The position numbers and the translations under genes are program-made. A model generated the notes under the pieces. The model did no database searches. It saw nothing but the letters and a program-made list of their open reading frames with translations, and was not told the DNA's origin. Shown here piece after piece: positions 42,373 through 50,622 of a DNA stretch of 64,000 bases. The stretch lies in assembly GCA_949294095.1 (NCBI GenBank), contig CASFFZ010000001.1:124001-188000 (forward strand). The letters run 5' to 3'. The stretch is from an uncultured bacterium. GTDB lineage: Bacteria; Elusimicrobiota; Elusimicrobia; Elusimicrobiales; Elusimicrobiaceae. How positions within the stretch are numbered: the first letter of the stretch is position 1; each line of letters begins with the position of its first letter.

Positions 42373-43416
42373 TCAAATTCTTCCGTCCATTTCCCGCAAA
42401 GCTGCAATGCGCGCTTCAATCGGCGGGTGCGTGGAAAACATGCCCGACAAAGACGCAAATAAGCTCTGTTTGTGAAGCGGGTTTTCAATACACATGGCCG
42501 CCATGCTGGCATGTTCGTCCAACACTTCCACCCGGGGATCGGTGCTGATTTTGCGCAAGGCGCTGGCCAGTGCGGCCGGGTGGCGCGTCATTAAAGCGGC
42601 GGTAGCATCGGCCTGAAACTCCCGCGTGCGCGAAATCGCCAGGCGGATAAGCGGCGCAATTAAATAACCGTATAGAGCGAAAAAAACGCCTAATAAAAAC
42701 ATAAGGGCCGCCGCACCGCCGGAATTTTTGCTGCTGCGCCGGCTGGAGTGCAGCCCGATCCGGAAACAAATTTCCGATAAAAACGTAAAAAAAGAAATGC
42801 CCGCCACCGTAATTAACATCAGCCGGATATCCCGGTTTTGAATGTGGGCCAATTCATGCGCCACCACGCCTTCCAATTCGGCCCGCTCCAGCTTCAGCAC
42901 GATACCTTTCGTCAGCGCTACGGACGCGTGTTCCGGATCCCGCCCGGTGGCAAAGGCATTCAGCGAGGAGTCGTCTATAATATAGATACGCGGGGTGGGC
43001 ATCCCTTGCGAAATACACAGGTTTTCCACCAAATTATAGATTTCCGGTTGGTCTTCGCGGTGAATTTCAACCGCCCGCGCGCCATGCAATAAAAGTTGGT
43101 CTCCCATAAAATAGGCGATCACAATCCACAATACGGCGCCTGCCCACAGCCAAGGCAGCACCTGCAGGGCCGTTTGGTTGGCGCGTTCCAGCGCAGCGGG
43201 AGCGCCTGATGAAGCAGCTTGGGAATAAGCCCGCCCGGCAGCCGCTTGGGAATAAACGGCACCCGTAGGCGCCCCTTCCCAGTAGGAGCTGGAGCCCAGC
43301 TGGTAGAACCCGAACAAACACAAATAGCCCAAAATGACAAAAGTAAGCGGAAACAACAAAACAAGCAGCCAAGTGCGCCGCTTGTTTTGTTCAATATGAT
43401 CGTAGATGGTAGCCAT
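42373..43416 (-). CDS. htpX: HtpX-like M48 zinc metalloprotease
   Basis: 347 aa. TM helices at about 15-40 and 95-115, the zinc motif VVAHELAHIQNRD (HEXXH) at about 185, two more TM segments at about 200-265, and the downstream E in REFQADATAA as third ligand. C-terminal HPPIEARI is the usual ending. Membrane quality-control protease. It follows lemA by 2 bp, a gene pair common in bacteria. An unusual Ala/Ser/Gly-rich loop (about 45-90) sits between the first TM helices. Confidence 0.9.
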   Translation of the reverse strand: MATIYDHIEQNKRRTWLLVLLFPLTFVILGYLCLFGFYQLGSSSYWEGAPTGAVYSQAAAGRAYSQAASSGAPAALERANQTALQVLPWLWAGAVLWIVIAYFMGDQLLLHGARAVEIHREDQPEIYNLVENLCISQGMPTPRIYIIDDSSLNAFATGRDPEHASVALTKGIVLKLERAELEGVVAHELAHIQNRDIRLMLITVAGISFFTFLSEICFRIGLHSSRRSSKNSGGAAALMFLLGVFFALYGYLIAPLIRLAISRTREFQADATAALMTRHPAALASALRKISTDPRVEVLDEHASMAAMCIENPLHKQSLFASLSGMFSTHPPIEARIAALREMDGRI

Positions 43417-43418
43417 TT

Positions 43419-43982
43419 TCAGAATTGTACTTTTACTGCGTTGCGGGCTTCCTGTTCTTCTTCGGCCAGTTCAAAGAAATCCTGTTTTTCAAAGTGGAAC
43501 ATGGAAGCAATGATGTTGCTGGGGAACAATTCAATTTTGGTGTTTAGGGCCAGCACATTGCCGTTGTAAAAGCGGCGCGCCGCCTGCAGTTTGTCTTCCG
43601 TATCGCGCAGTTCGCGCTGCAATTCCATAAAATTGGCGTTGGCTTTTAAGTCCGGGTAATTTTCCGACAAGGCAAATATGGATTTCAACGCCCCCGTCAG
43701 CATGTTTTCCGACTGGGAAACTTCTTTTACGTCCCCCTGCGCCGCCATGGCGATATTGCGCGCCTGGATGACTTTTTCCAACGTGCCGCTTTCGTGCTTG
43801 GCATATCCCTTTACGGTTTCCACCAAGTTGGGAATCAAATCATACCGGCGTTTCATTTGCACTTCAATATCGCTCCACGCTTCGGTTACGCGGTTCCGAA
43901 GCAGAATGAACTTATTATACGTCGTCATGGCATAAATGCCGAATCCCGCCAAAATTAAAACAACCAGCCAAAGTCCGTTCAT
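43419..43982 (-). CDS. lemA: LemA family protein
   Basis: 187 aa. N-terminal TM helix (about 3-20) and the LemA domain: LRNRVTEAWSDIEVQMKRR, YDLIPNLVETVKGYA, YPDLKANANFMELQRELRDT, ARRFYNGNVLALNTKIELFP. Cytoplasm- or periplasm-facing helical bundle of unknown mechanism, often with HtpX. AGGAGAG precedes the ATG. First gene of lemA-htpX, 8 bp after the LtaS-like gene. Confidence 0.93.
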   Translation of the reverse strand: MNGLWLVVLILAGFGIYAMTTYNKFILLRNRVTEAWSDIEVQMKRRYDLIPNLVETVKGYAKHESGTLEKVIQARNIAMAAQGDVKEVSQSENMLTGALKSIFALSENYPDLKANANFMELQRELRDTEDKLQAARRFYNGNVLALNTKIELFPSNIIASMFHFEKQDFFELAEEEQEARNAVKVQF

Positions 43983-43990
43983 TTTCTCTC

Positions 43991-46012
43991 CTAATCGTCG
44001 CGTTCATCGCGTTTTTGATTGTGATAAAACTGATAGCGCGAAGTTTCATACAACCCCAGCGCCAGGTTTTTCATATGCTCAAAACGGGCCGGATCTTTCT
44101 TTGAGATATCTTCATTATAATTATCCGCCGTAAACTTGTAAAGACCCTCTTTGCCGCCGGAATTATGATAGTAGTATTCCCCCTGCACAAAGCCAATGGT
44201 GGCGGGCGAACTGGCCCAGCCGTAAATCAGCGAACCCGGTTCCGCGTCGGTATTGGTCAACACGTCGCGCCCGATGGCCCGCGTAAAATACGGGCGGCCC
44301 AAAATTCCCATTACAATGGGCAGAATATCCACTTGGCTGGCCGTGCGGCTGATGACTTGCGGCTGTTCAATCGGTTTGCCGGCGATAATCAGCGGAATTT
44401 GGTGGTTAATCAGGTTTAAATCCACGTAGCCGCGCGGCATATTTTCGGACTGCGGGGCCGAAAGCCCGTGATCGCCGAAAATCAGGAAAATCGTATTGTC
44501 ATAATAATCCGATTTTTGGGCCAATTTAAAAAATTCCCGCAAGGCATGGTCGGAAAAACGCAGCGAGTTGTATTCCGCCACGCTGACAAAACTGCGTTTG
44601 TGCGCCAAATCTTCGCCGATATCTTTGGGTTCAAAGCCGGCGTTGTCGTCCGGAATCGTATAAGGGCGGTGGTAGCCGGCCGTTTGGATAATGGCAAAGA
44701 AGGGCTTCTGCTTGGTTTTTTGTTCTTCGTCCAAAATACGGTTTGCCTCCCGGAACAAATCCAAGTCCGAAATGCCCCACACATCGTTGCGGTGTTCGTT
44801 TTTAAAATGGCCTTCTTCATACATATGCACATCCGTCAGGTTATGTTCCAAAATCCCGCGGATGTTGCCCCAGCTGGCGCTGCCGCCGATGAAGAAATAC
44901 TTTTCATAATCCCGCAAGGCGTTTACCACCACATGCTGGTCTACAATCAGCGGGTTGCGGGAACTGGTTTTAAACGAAGTTACGTCCGGAATGCCCGTTA
45001 CCGTAGCAAATACGGCCCGTGCGGTGGCGGAAGTGGGCGCAAAGAAATTATTAAACAGAATGGATTTTTCCGCCAATTCTTTTACAAACGGGGTAGGATC
45101 TATGTCGGGGTTGGTCATGGAAAGTTTGTTCCAGGCCAGCGATTCCATAAAGATGACCACCACATTGTAATCTTTCTGTTCGGCGGCGGGTTTGCCGGCA
45201 ATGACCCGTTCAAAATTCAACGTTTCTTTATCGGGCTGATCCGCCTGCAGGTATTTGGAAACGGTGTCATAGTACTGGCGGGTTTTTTCTTCGTCATAGC
45301 TGTCCGCCTTGACAAACCGGGCCGTATCATAAATGTTCAGCACCGGGTTCAGCGTCAGATTGCAGATAAAGTTATTGGTGGAGTGATACGCATTGCTCCA
45401 GCGCAGCGGATATTGGCTCAGCTGCCCAAACATAAGCGCCGCCGTCAGCAACAGGCCGCCAAAGAACCAGCCCAAATTGCCTTTCCAGCGGTAAGAATCC
45501 GTTTGGGCAAACGCCTTTTTCTGCACGTAATTGGCAAACCAGCCGCCCAAAACGCCCCATAAAACAAGCACCAGCACGCCCCATACCACCGGATAGGTTT
45601 CCCACGCCATTTGAAGGGAAATCAGCGGGTTTTCGGCATATTTTAAAATGGAATAGTTGATGCGCATGGAAATATAAGAATAATGCGCAAAATCCAAGAA
45701 ATACACCAACAGCACAACGGCTTCCAATACGCCGTACAGCCACGCCATTCCTTTTCGGAGGAATTGTGCTTTATGCCAGAACGCGCAAACGGTAAAATAT
45801 AATCCCAGCGGTATGGCCAAGGCACAAGCCAAGCGCATATCAAATTTGGCGCCTACGTAAAAAGTCTCCCATAATTCCGGGTAGGACTGCGGCACCAACG
45901 CCGCCCGAAATACAAACAGGAAAATACCGCGCATCAGCGTAAAAACCAACCAGTTCGCCAAGATGAACCCGAAGTAGCCTTTAATCCATCCCGGCAGGAC
46001 AATTTTCTTCAT
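43991..46012 (-). CDS. LtaS-like phosphoglycerol transferase (sulfatase fold)
   Basis: 673 aa. Five TM helices in residues 1-195, then an extracytoplasmic sulfatase-type domain: VVVIFMESLAW (metal Asp/Glu position), NNFFAPTSATARAVFAT with the likely catalytic Thr, FFAIIQTAGYHRPY, and IFLIFGDHGLSAP with the metal D-H pair. This family makes lipoteichoic acid in Gram-positives; in diderms members add phosphoglycerol or phosphoethanolamine to membrane glycans. GGAGG precedes the ATG. Probably heads an operon with lemA-htpX. Confidence 0.85.
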   Translation of the reverse strand: MKKIVLPGWIKGYFGFILANWLVFTLMRGIFLFVFRAALVPQSYPELWETFYVGAKFDMRLACALAIPLGLYFTVCAFWHKAQFLRKGMAWLYGVLEAVVLLVYFLDFAHYSYISMRINYSILKYAENPLISLQMAWETYPVVWGVLVLVLWGVLGGWFANYVQKKAFAQTDSYRWKGNLGWFFGGLLLTAALMFGQLSQYPLRWSNAYHSTNNFICNLTLNPVLNIYDTARFVKADSYDEEKTRQYYDTVSKYLQADQPDKETLNFERVIAGKPAAEQKDYNVVVIFMESLAWNKLSMTNPDIDPTPFVKELAEKSILFNNFFAPTSATARAVFATVTGIPDVTSFKTSSRNPLIVDQHVVVNALRDYEKYFFIGGSASWGNIRGILEHNLTDVHMYEEGHFKNEHRNDVWGISDLDLFREANRILDEEQKTKQKPFFAIIQTAGYHRPYTIPDDNAGFEPKDIGEDLAHKRSFVSVAEYNSLRFSDHALREFFKLAQKSDYYDNTIFLIFGDHGLSAPQSENMPRGYVDLNLINHQIPLIIAGKPIEQPQVISRTASQVDILPIVMGILGRPYFTRAIGRDVLTNTDAEPGSLIYGWASSPATIGFVQGEYYYHNSGGKEGLYKFTADNYNEDISKKDPARFEHMKNLALGLYETSRYQFYHNQKRDERDD

Positions 46013-46189
46013 AATTCCTCCGAAAGTAGCTTTCTTATATCATATCAAATCTCCTGCACTTTCCCCAACGGCCTTTTCCGCGCAAAGGGCCTAGGCGCCG
46101 TGGGCCTTTTCGTTCGCGCAAATAGGACTAAAGGCCCTTGTGAGGGGGGGTATAAAAACTTTATGCTATATAAAAGAATAGGAGGATAT

Positions 46190-47647
46190 ATGGCCGTTGG
46201 AAAATACCTCGTTTTTTGTTTTATCGCCGTCTTTACCGCCACTTCGGCGCTGGCCCAAGGCGCCGGCAAGGCGGTTGCCAAAACGATTGAAAAGTCCGTT
46301 ACAGCTTCTAAACTGTTACAACAAAACGCTTCCACGCCGGCTCTTAGCGAATATATACTAAAAAATTATTTTTCTTCCCTAGAAGAGTTCCGCCATGCCC
46401 TGCGCGCAAACCCCGCTTGGGCGCTTTCGCCGGCGGCGGATTTCAGCCGGGAGCAGCTAAAGGCCATGGGGCTTTCGCTGCCCGCCCTTCCGGCGGCTTC
46501 GGCGGATGCGGCCGTGAAAGAAAAATACCTCCAGGAACTTTCCGATATTTTGTACCGCGAGACCCAAGCCTTGGGTCAAATTGTAAACGCCACTACGATC
46601 CCGGCCATTCGTCCGGCCCATTTTCAAACGGTCGCCGCAGCAGCCGTCAAAACTCATGAACAACGCCCCCTGCTCAAGCCCTTTACGGTGCCCAACCCGG
46701 AAGCGTTTTTTGCAGCGGGCAGCCCCGATCTTTCCCTGCAAGTGGCCGGGGTGGGCCAAGTAAGAATTACGCCTTTTATCCCTTCCCAAGACAGAAGCAG
46801 CCCGCTATACATAAATCCGGTGGAATACGGCTTTTTCTGCTCTCATATCCTGGCCGGCCCCCAGCAGGCGCTTGATCAAATCGCTCAGAACGACCGCCTG
46901 CCCAAACGACAAAGAGATTTACTGTTCTCGGTCATGAAAAATGCCTCTTCTTTACTGGATTTCAACTTTGTGCGCAAATACATTGTTGAATTTAAACACA
47001 TCCCGCTGATAGAAACCCCCGCTAATACGGAAATGGAAGCGCTCTACCAAACCCAGGGATACGCCGCAGAACAGGAAAAGCGGTTAATTCAAAAATTAAA
47101 ATCCGTCGGCCGCTGGACGGCGGAGGATTACGAAGCCTTTATCAGCTGGTCGGTTTATCTGGAGCCCCAACAGGCGCAATTGCTGCTTAAAGCGGTTACC
47201 TATTTAGAGCCGGACGCGGCCCTGCTGGTGCTGTCGCACCCGCTTCAGTCCGGAATCGTCAAACAAATTGACGAACAAATTACCTTCCTTCAAAACAATC
47301 ACCAACAGGTATGGCCCAACGGCATCGTTTTGACCAAAATCCCTTTGCCGCAGGAACCCCTGCAGATGCAGCAGGCTTGGAAACAAGAATTAACGGAATA
47401 CGTGTCCATCTTGGAAAAGCGGCTGTCCAAGCTTATCCAAGAAAGAGATTTCCTGCAGCGCACGCTGCAGCGGGTTTCGATCCAGGCGGTGGGCATCGCG
47501 GGCAACAAGGCGGAATCCGCCGCCGTACAAACCGCTATGCAACTGGAAATTTCGGCGCATTTGGCCCGCTTGAATCGGCTGATTGAACAAATTCAAGAAC
47601 GCCTTTATCCGATTAACAAAGAATTGGAGGCCATGGAATTCCTCTAA
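46190..47647 (+). CDS. Secreted helical protein of unknown function, paralogue 1
   Basis: 485 aa. Signal peptide (1-22, ending TSALAQG). Predominantly helical. The N-terminal block YFSSLEEFRHALRANPAW and KEKYLQELSDILYRETQALG recurs in the next gene, as do a central QEKRLIQKLKSVGRWTAEDYE-like block, WSVYLEPQQAQLLL, and a C-terminal coiled-coil-like region (about 400-485). No known domain recognised. Start at 46190 fixed by GGAGG 5 nt upstream. Followed by its paralogue 44 bp later. Confidence 0.8.
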   Translation: MAVGKYLVFCFIAVFTATSALAQGAGKAVAKTIEKSVTASKLLQQNASTPALSEYILKNYFSSLEEFRHALRANPAWALSPAADFSREQLKAMGLSLPALPAASADAAVKEKYLQELSDILYRETQALGQIVNATTIPAIRPAHFQTVAAAAVKTHEQRPLLKPFTVPNPEAFFAAGSPDLSLQVAGVGQVRITPFIPSQDRSSPLYINPVEYGFFCSHILAGPQQALDQIAQNDRLPKRQRDLLFSVMKNASSLLDFNFVRKYIVEFKHIPLIETPANTEMEALYQTQGYAAEQEKRLIQKLKSVGRWTAEDYEAFISWSVYLEPQQAQLLLKAVTYLEPDAALLVLSHPLQSGIVKQIDEQITFLQNNHQQVWPNGIVLTKIPLPQEPLQMQQAWKQELTEYVSILEKRLSKLIQERDFLQRTLQRVSIQAVGIAGNKAESAAVQTAMQLEISAHLARLNRLIEQIQERLYPINKELEAMEFL

Positions 47648-47691
47648 TCAATGCGGCGCGGCGGTATATTAAATCAATCGGAAACTTTTTT

Positions 47692-49131
47692 ATGCGAACA
47701 TCCCACAAAATTCTGAGTTTGTTTTTGTTGTTGTCTCTGAGCGCAGGGGCCGGCGCGCATCCCCCGGCCAAGGGTTTATCGCAGTTGTTAAAATCGTCCT
47801 TCACGGCCCCGCGCACGGTCTTGGAAAACGGCACCTTGTCGGCCGCGCAAAAAAAATTGCTGACGGCCCATTTTTCCGCGCTGGAAGAAACCCGCCGCAA
47901 TTTGTTTCAAAATCCAGGCTGGGTGCTGTCGGAGCAGTTCAACCCGACCGCCCGCCGGCTGCAACAGTTAAATTTGCCCCTTCCCCCCAAGCCGCCCGCC
48001 GGCGCCTCTACCGCCGAAAAAGAACAGTACCTGCAGCAGCTCAACCGTATCCTTTACCGCGAAAGCAAAACATTGGGCCAGATTCTCAACCGCACCCCGC
48101 GCCCGGCCCTTCCCAAACGCCGGCTGATGCACCGCCCGCCGCAACAGCCGCAAACACAACTTTTGTCCCAGGAAAATTGGGAAAAACTGCTTACCGCGCA
48201 CAACCCCAACCTGCTGTGGGGCACCCCTAATTGGGATCAGGTGCGCATTCGGCCGCTTCGTTTCTCCGCCCGCCCGGCCGATCCCGCTTACATAGACGAC
48301 GAGGTTTGGGAAGAGATCGTGGCCGAAATTCATTTTCCCAAATATGCTTTCTATGATTTAGTACTGCAGCATCCGAAATTGTCCCCGGCGCAAAAACAAA
48401 CGATTCTGTGCGCCGCGGAAGAAGCGGCCGCGCTTTTAACTTATGAGTTCGTGCAAGTATACATGACGGTGTTCGGCTCGCTGCCCCAAATAGAAGACAT
48501 GCAGGCCGCCCTCCCTCCCGCCGCCAACGGTTTGGAGACCTATGCGAAGAACGTTCAAAAAAACCTGATTTTAAAATTAGAAAAACAAGGCACCTGGAAC
48601 GAACAGGAATTTGAAATGTTTTCCCAATCGTCGGTATATTTGGAACCGAAAAAAGCAAAAGCGGTACTTGGCGCCGTAACGTATTTGGAACCCCAAGCCG
48701 CGCTTTGGCTGCTGGAACATCCGCTGGAGAATCCCCTCTCCCGGGCGATTATGCAACAAACCCGCCGGGCCCGCGACCGGCAGGATCGGCTCTGGCCGGA
48801 AGGAATCATCTTCCCCAAATTGGATACGCACATTAATTTTAAAAGAATGATGTACTCCCGCCAACAAGCGCTGAAAGCTTACTTGGATATTTTATGGAAG
48901 CGGCTGCAGCTGGTTATGGACAAACAGGAAATCGTCCAACAAGCCGACCAGCTGCTGAAGGGAACCCCCTTGCCGGCCGGCAGTTCTGCCGACGAAAAGA
49001 GCGAAAACCTTGCCATTCAAATTTTTATTACCGCCAAGCAAGTCCGCCTGCAAAAAACAATGCAGGAGATTTCCCTTCGCATACAGCAAATAGACGAGGA
49101 GCTTCGCTCTCTGCAGCGGAATTATCCGTAA
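47692..49131 (+). CDS. Secreted helical protein of unknown function, paralogue 2
   Basis: 479 aa. Signal peptide (1-20, LSLSAGAGAH). Same architecture as the preceding gene: HFSALEETRRNLFQNPGWVL, EKEQYLQQLNRILYRESKTLG, SSVYLEPKKAKAVLGAVTYL, RLWPEGIIFPKL, and a C-terminal coiled-coil-like tail. The repeated YLEP...VTYLEP element occurs in both. Tandem duplication with strong divergence. Function unknown; export suggests a periplasmic, surface or secreted role. Confidence 0.8.
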   Translation: MRTSHKILSLFLLLSLSAGAGAHPPAKGLSQLLKSSFTAPRTVLENGTLSAAQKKLLTAHFSALEETRRNLFQNPGWVLSEQFNPTARRLQQLNLPLPPKPPAGASTAEKEQYLQQLNRILYRESKTLGQILNRTPRPALPKRRLMHRPPQQPQTQLLSQENWEKLLTAHNPNLLWGTPNWDQVRIRPLRFSARPADPAYIDDEVWEEIVAEIHFPKYAFYDLVLQHPKLSPAQKQTILCAAEEAAALLTYEFVQVYMTVFGSLPQIEDMQAALPPAANGLETYAKNVQKNLILKLEKQGTWNEQEFEMFSQSSVYLEPKKAKAVLGAVTYLEPQAALWLLEHPLENPLSRAIMQQTRRARDRQDRLWPEGIIFPKLDTHINFKRMMYSRQQALKAYLDILWKRLQLVMDKQEIVQQADQLLKGTPLPAGSSADEKSENLAIQIFITAKQVRLQKTMQEISLRIQQIDEELRSLQRNYP

Positions 49132-49257
49132 AAACCCGTTTTTCCGCCGGCGCGGAACGCGCGCTGAGCCTGACAGCGGGGGGAGCTTCTCTTTCCCGCC
49201 GGAAAATGCTATGCTGGAAGTCTCTCCCCCTGCGGAGAAAAAAAGGAGGCAGCAACT

Positions 49258-50571
49258 ATGCGAATGATTGATATCATCATCAAAAAACGAAACGGCAAGA
49301 CCTTAACACAAGAGGAATTTAATTTTGTGGCCAACGGCGCCGCCAAAGGCACCGTGCCCGACTATCAGCTTTCCGCTTTTTTAATGGCGTGTTTTTTGCG
49401 CCCCCTTTCCGATAAAGAAACCGCCCTTTTTACCAAAGCGATGGCCCACTCGGGCGGACGGTTGGATTTTTCTTCCGTCAAGCTGCCCAAGGTAGACAAA
49501 CACTCCACCGGCGGCGTGGGGGACGGCATTTCTATGGCGCTGGCGCCTCTTGTGGCGTGCGCCGGCGTAGCCGTACCGATGATGTCCGGCCGCGGCCTGG
49601 GGCACACGGGCGGCACGCTGGACAAGCTGGAATCCATGAAAAATTTTGAAGTGCGCGTACCGGTTAAGCTCATCTACCGGCAAATTCAAAAACTGGGCGT
49701 CTGCATGTTTGGCCAAACGCAGGATTTGGCTCCGGCCGACAAAAAGCTCTATTCCCTGCGGGACGCCACCGGCACCGTGGAAAGCCGGCCGCTGATCGTG
49801 GCCAGCATTCTGTCCAAAAAATACGCCGAAGGCGTGGACAGTTTGCTGATGGACGTTAAATACGGCTCCGGCGCGTTTATGCAAAAACTGGAAGACAGCC
49901 GCAAACTGGCCCGCGCTTTAGTCAGCACCGCCAAGCTTTTGGGCTTAAAATGCCGCGCCCTGATTACTTATATGGATCAGCCCTTGGGCCGCGCCATCGG
50001 CAACGCCAACGAAATGCTGCAAACGGTGCTTATTCTGAAGGGCAACAAAGAGCTGGCGCCGGATTTTTATGAACTGTTAATTGAAGAAGCCGCCAACATG
50101 CTCGTCATCAGCGGCAAGGTAAAGGACGTCAAAAAAGCGCGCGCGCTGATGGAAGAAAAAATCGCCAACGGCGAAGCCGCCGCCAAACTGCGCGAGATGA
50201 TTAAATGGCAGGGAGCCAGCCCCGAAGCGGTGGACAATCCCGTCAAATACTTCAAAAACGCAAAGCTGAAATTTGAATTTAAAGCCGCCGCCAACGGCTT
50301 TGTGGAGCATATTGACGCCAAAACCGCCGGTATGGCCGGCGTACTGTTGGGCGCGGGGCGCAACACCATGGAAGACGCCATTGATTACGGCGCCGGAATT
50401 TGGCTGGATAAAAAAGCCGGCGACGCCGTGAAGAAAGGAGACGTCATCGCCACGCTTTACGCGTCCGACAAAAAACGCTTGGCAGACGGGGTGGCCCTTT
50501 TTGAACAGGCCGTAAAAATAGGCAAGAAAAAACCCGTTCCTTATAAAATTGTAAAAGAAGTGATCAAATAA
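49258..50571 (+). CDS. Pyrimidine-nucleoside (thymidine) phosphorylase
   Basis: 437 aa, full length. Signature KHSTGGVGDGISMALAPL plus MSGRGLGHTGGTLDKLES bind phosphate and nucleoside. C-terminal domain with GAGRNTMEDAIDYGAGI is typical of Pdp/DeoA. Splits thymidine/uridine/deoxyuridine to base and (deoxy)ribose 1-phosphate; pairs functionally with the NupG-type importer. GGAGG lies 8 nt before the ATG. Confidence 0.93.
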   Translation: MRMIDIIIKKRNGKTLTQEEFNFVANGAAKGTVPDYQLSAFLMACFLRPLSDKETALFTKAMAHSGGRLDFSSVKLPKVDKHSTGGVGDGISMALAPLVACAGVAVPMMSGRGLGHTGGTLDKLESMKNFEVRVPVKLIYRQIQKLGVCMFGQTQDLAPADKKLYSLRDATGTVESRPLIVASILSKKYAEGVDSLLMDVKYGSGAFMQKLEDSRKLARALVSTAKLLGLKCRALITYMDQPLGRAIGNANEMLQTVLILKGNKELAPDFYELLIEEAANMLVISGKVKDVKKARALMEEKIANGEAAAKLREMIKWQGASPEAVDNPVKYFKNAKLKFEFKAAANGFVEHIDAKTAGMAGVLLGAGRNTMEDAIDYGAGIWLDKKAGDAVKKGDVIATLYASDKKRLADGVALFEQAVKIGKKKPVPYKIVKEVIK

Positions 50572-50572
50572 C

Positions 50573-50600
50573 AAATCCCCCGCTTAGGCGGGGGATTTTT
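50573..50600. terminator. Terminator after the phosphorylase gene
   Basis: AAATCCCCCGC / GCGGGGGATTT hairpin with T-run; convergent with asmA. Confidence 0.85.
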
Positions 50601-50622
50601 ACAGATAACCAAAAGCCGGCAA

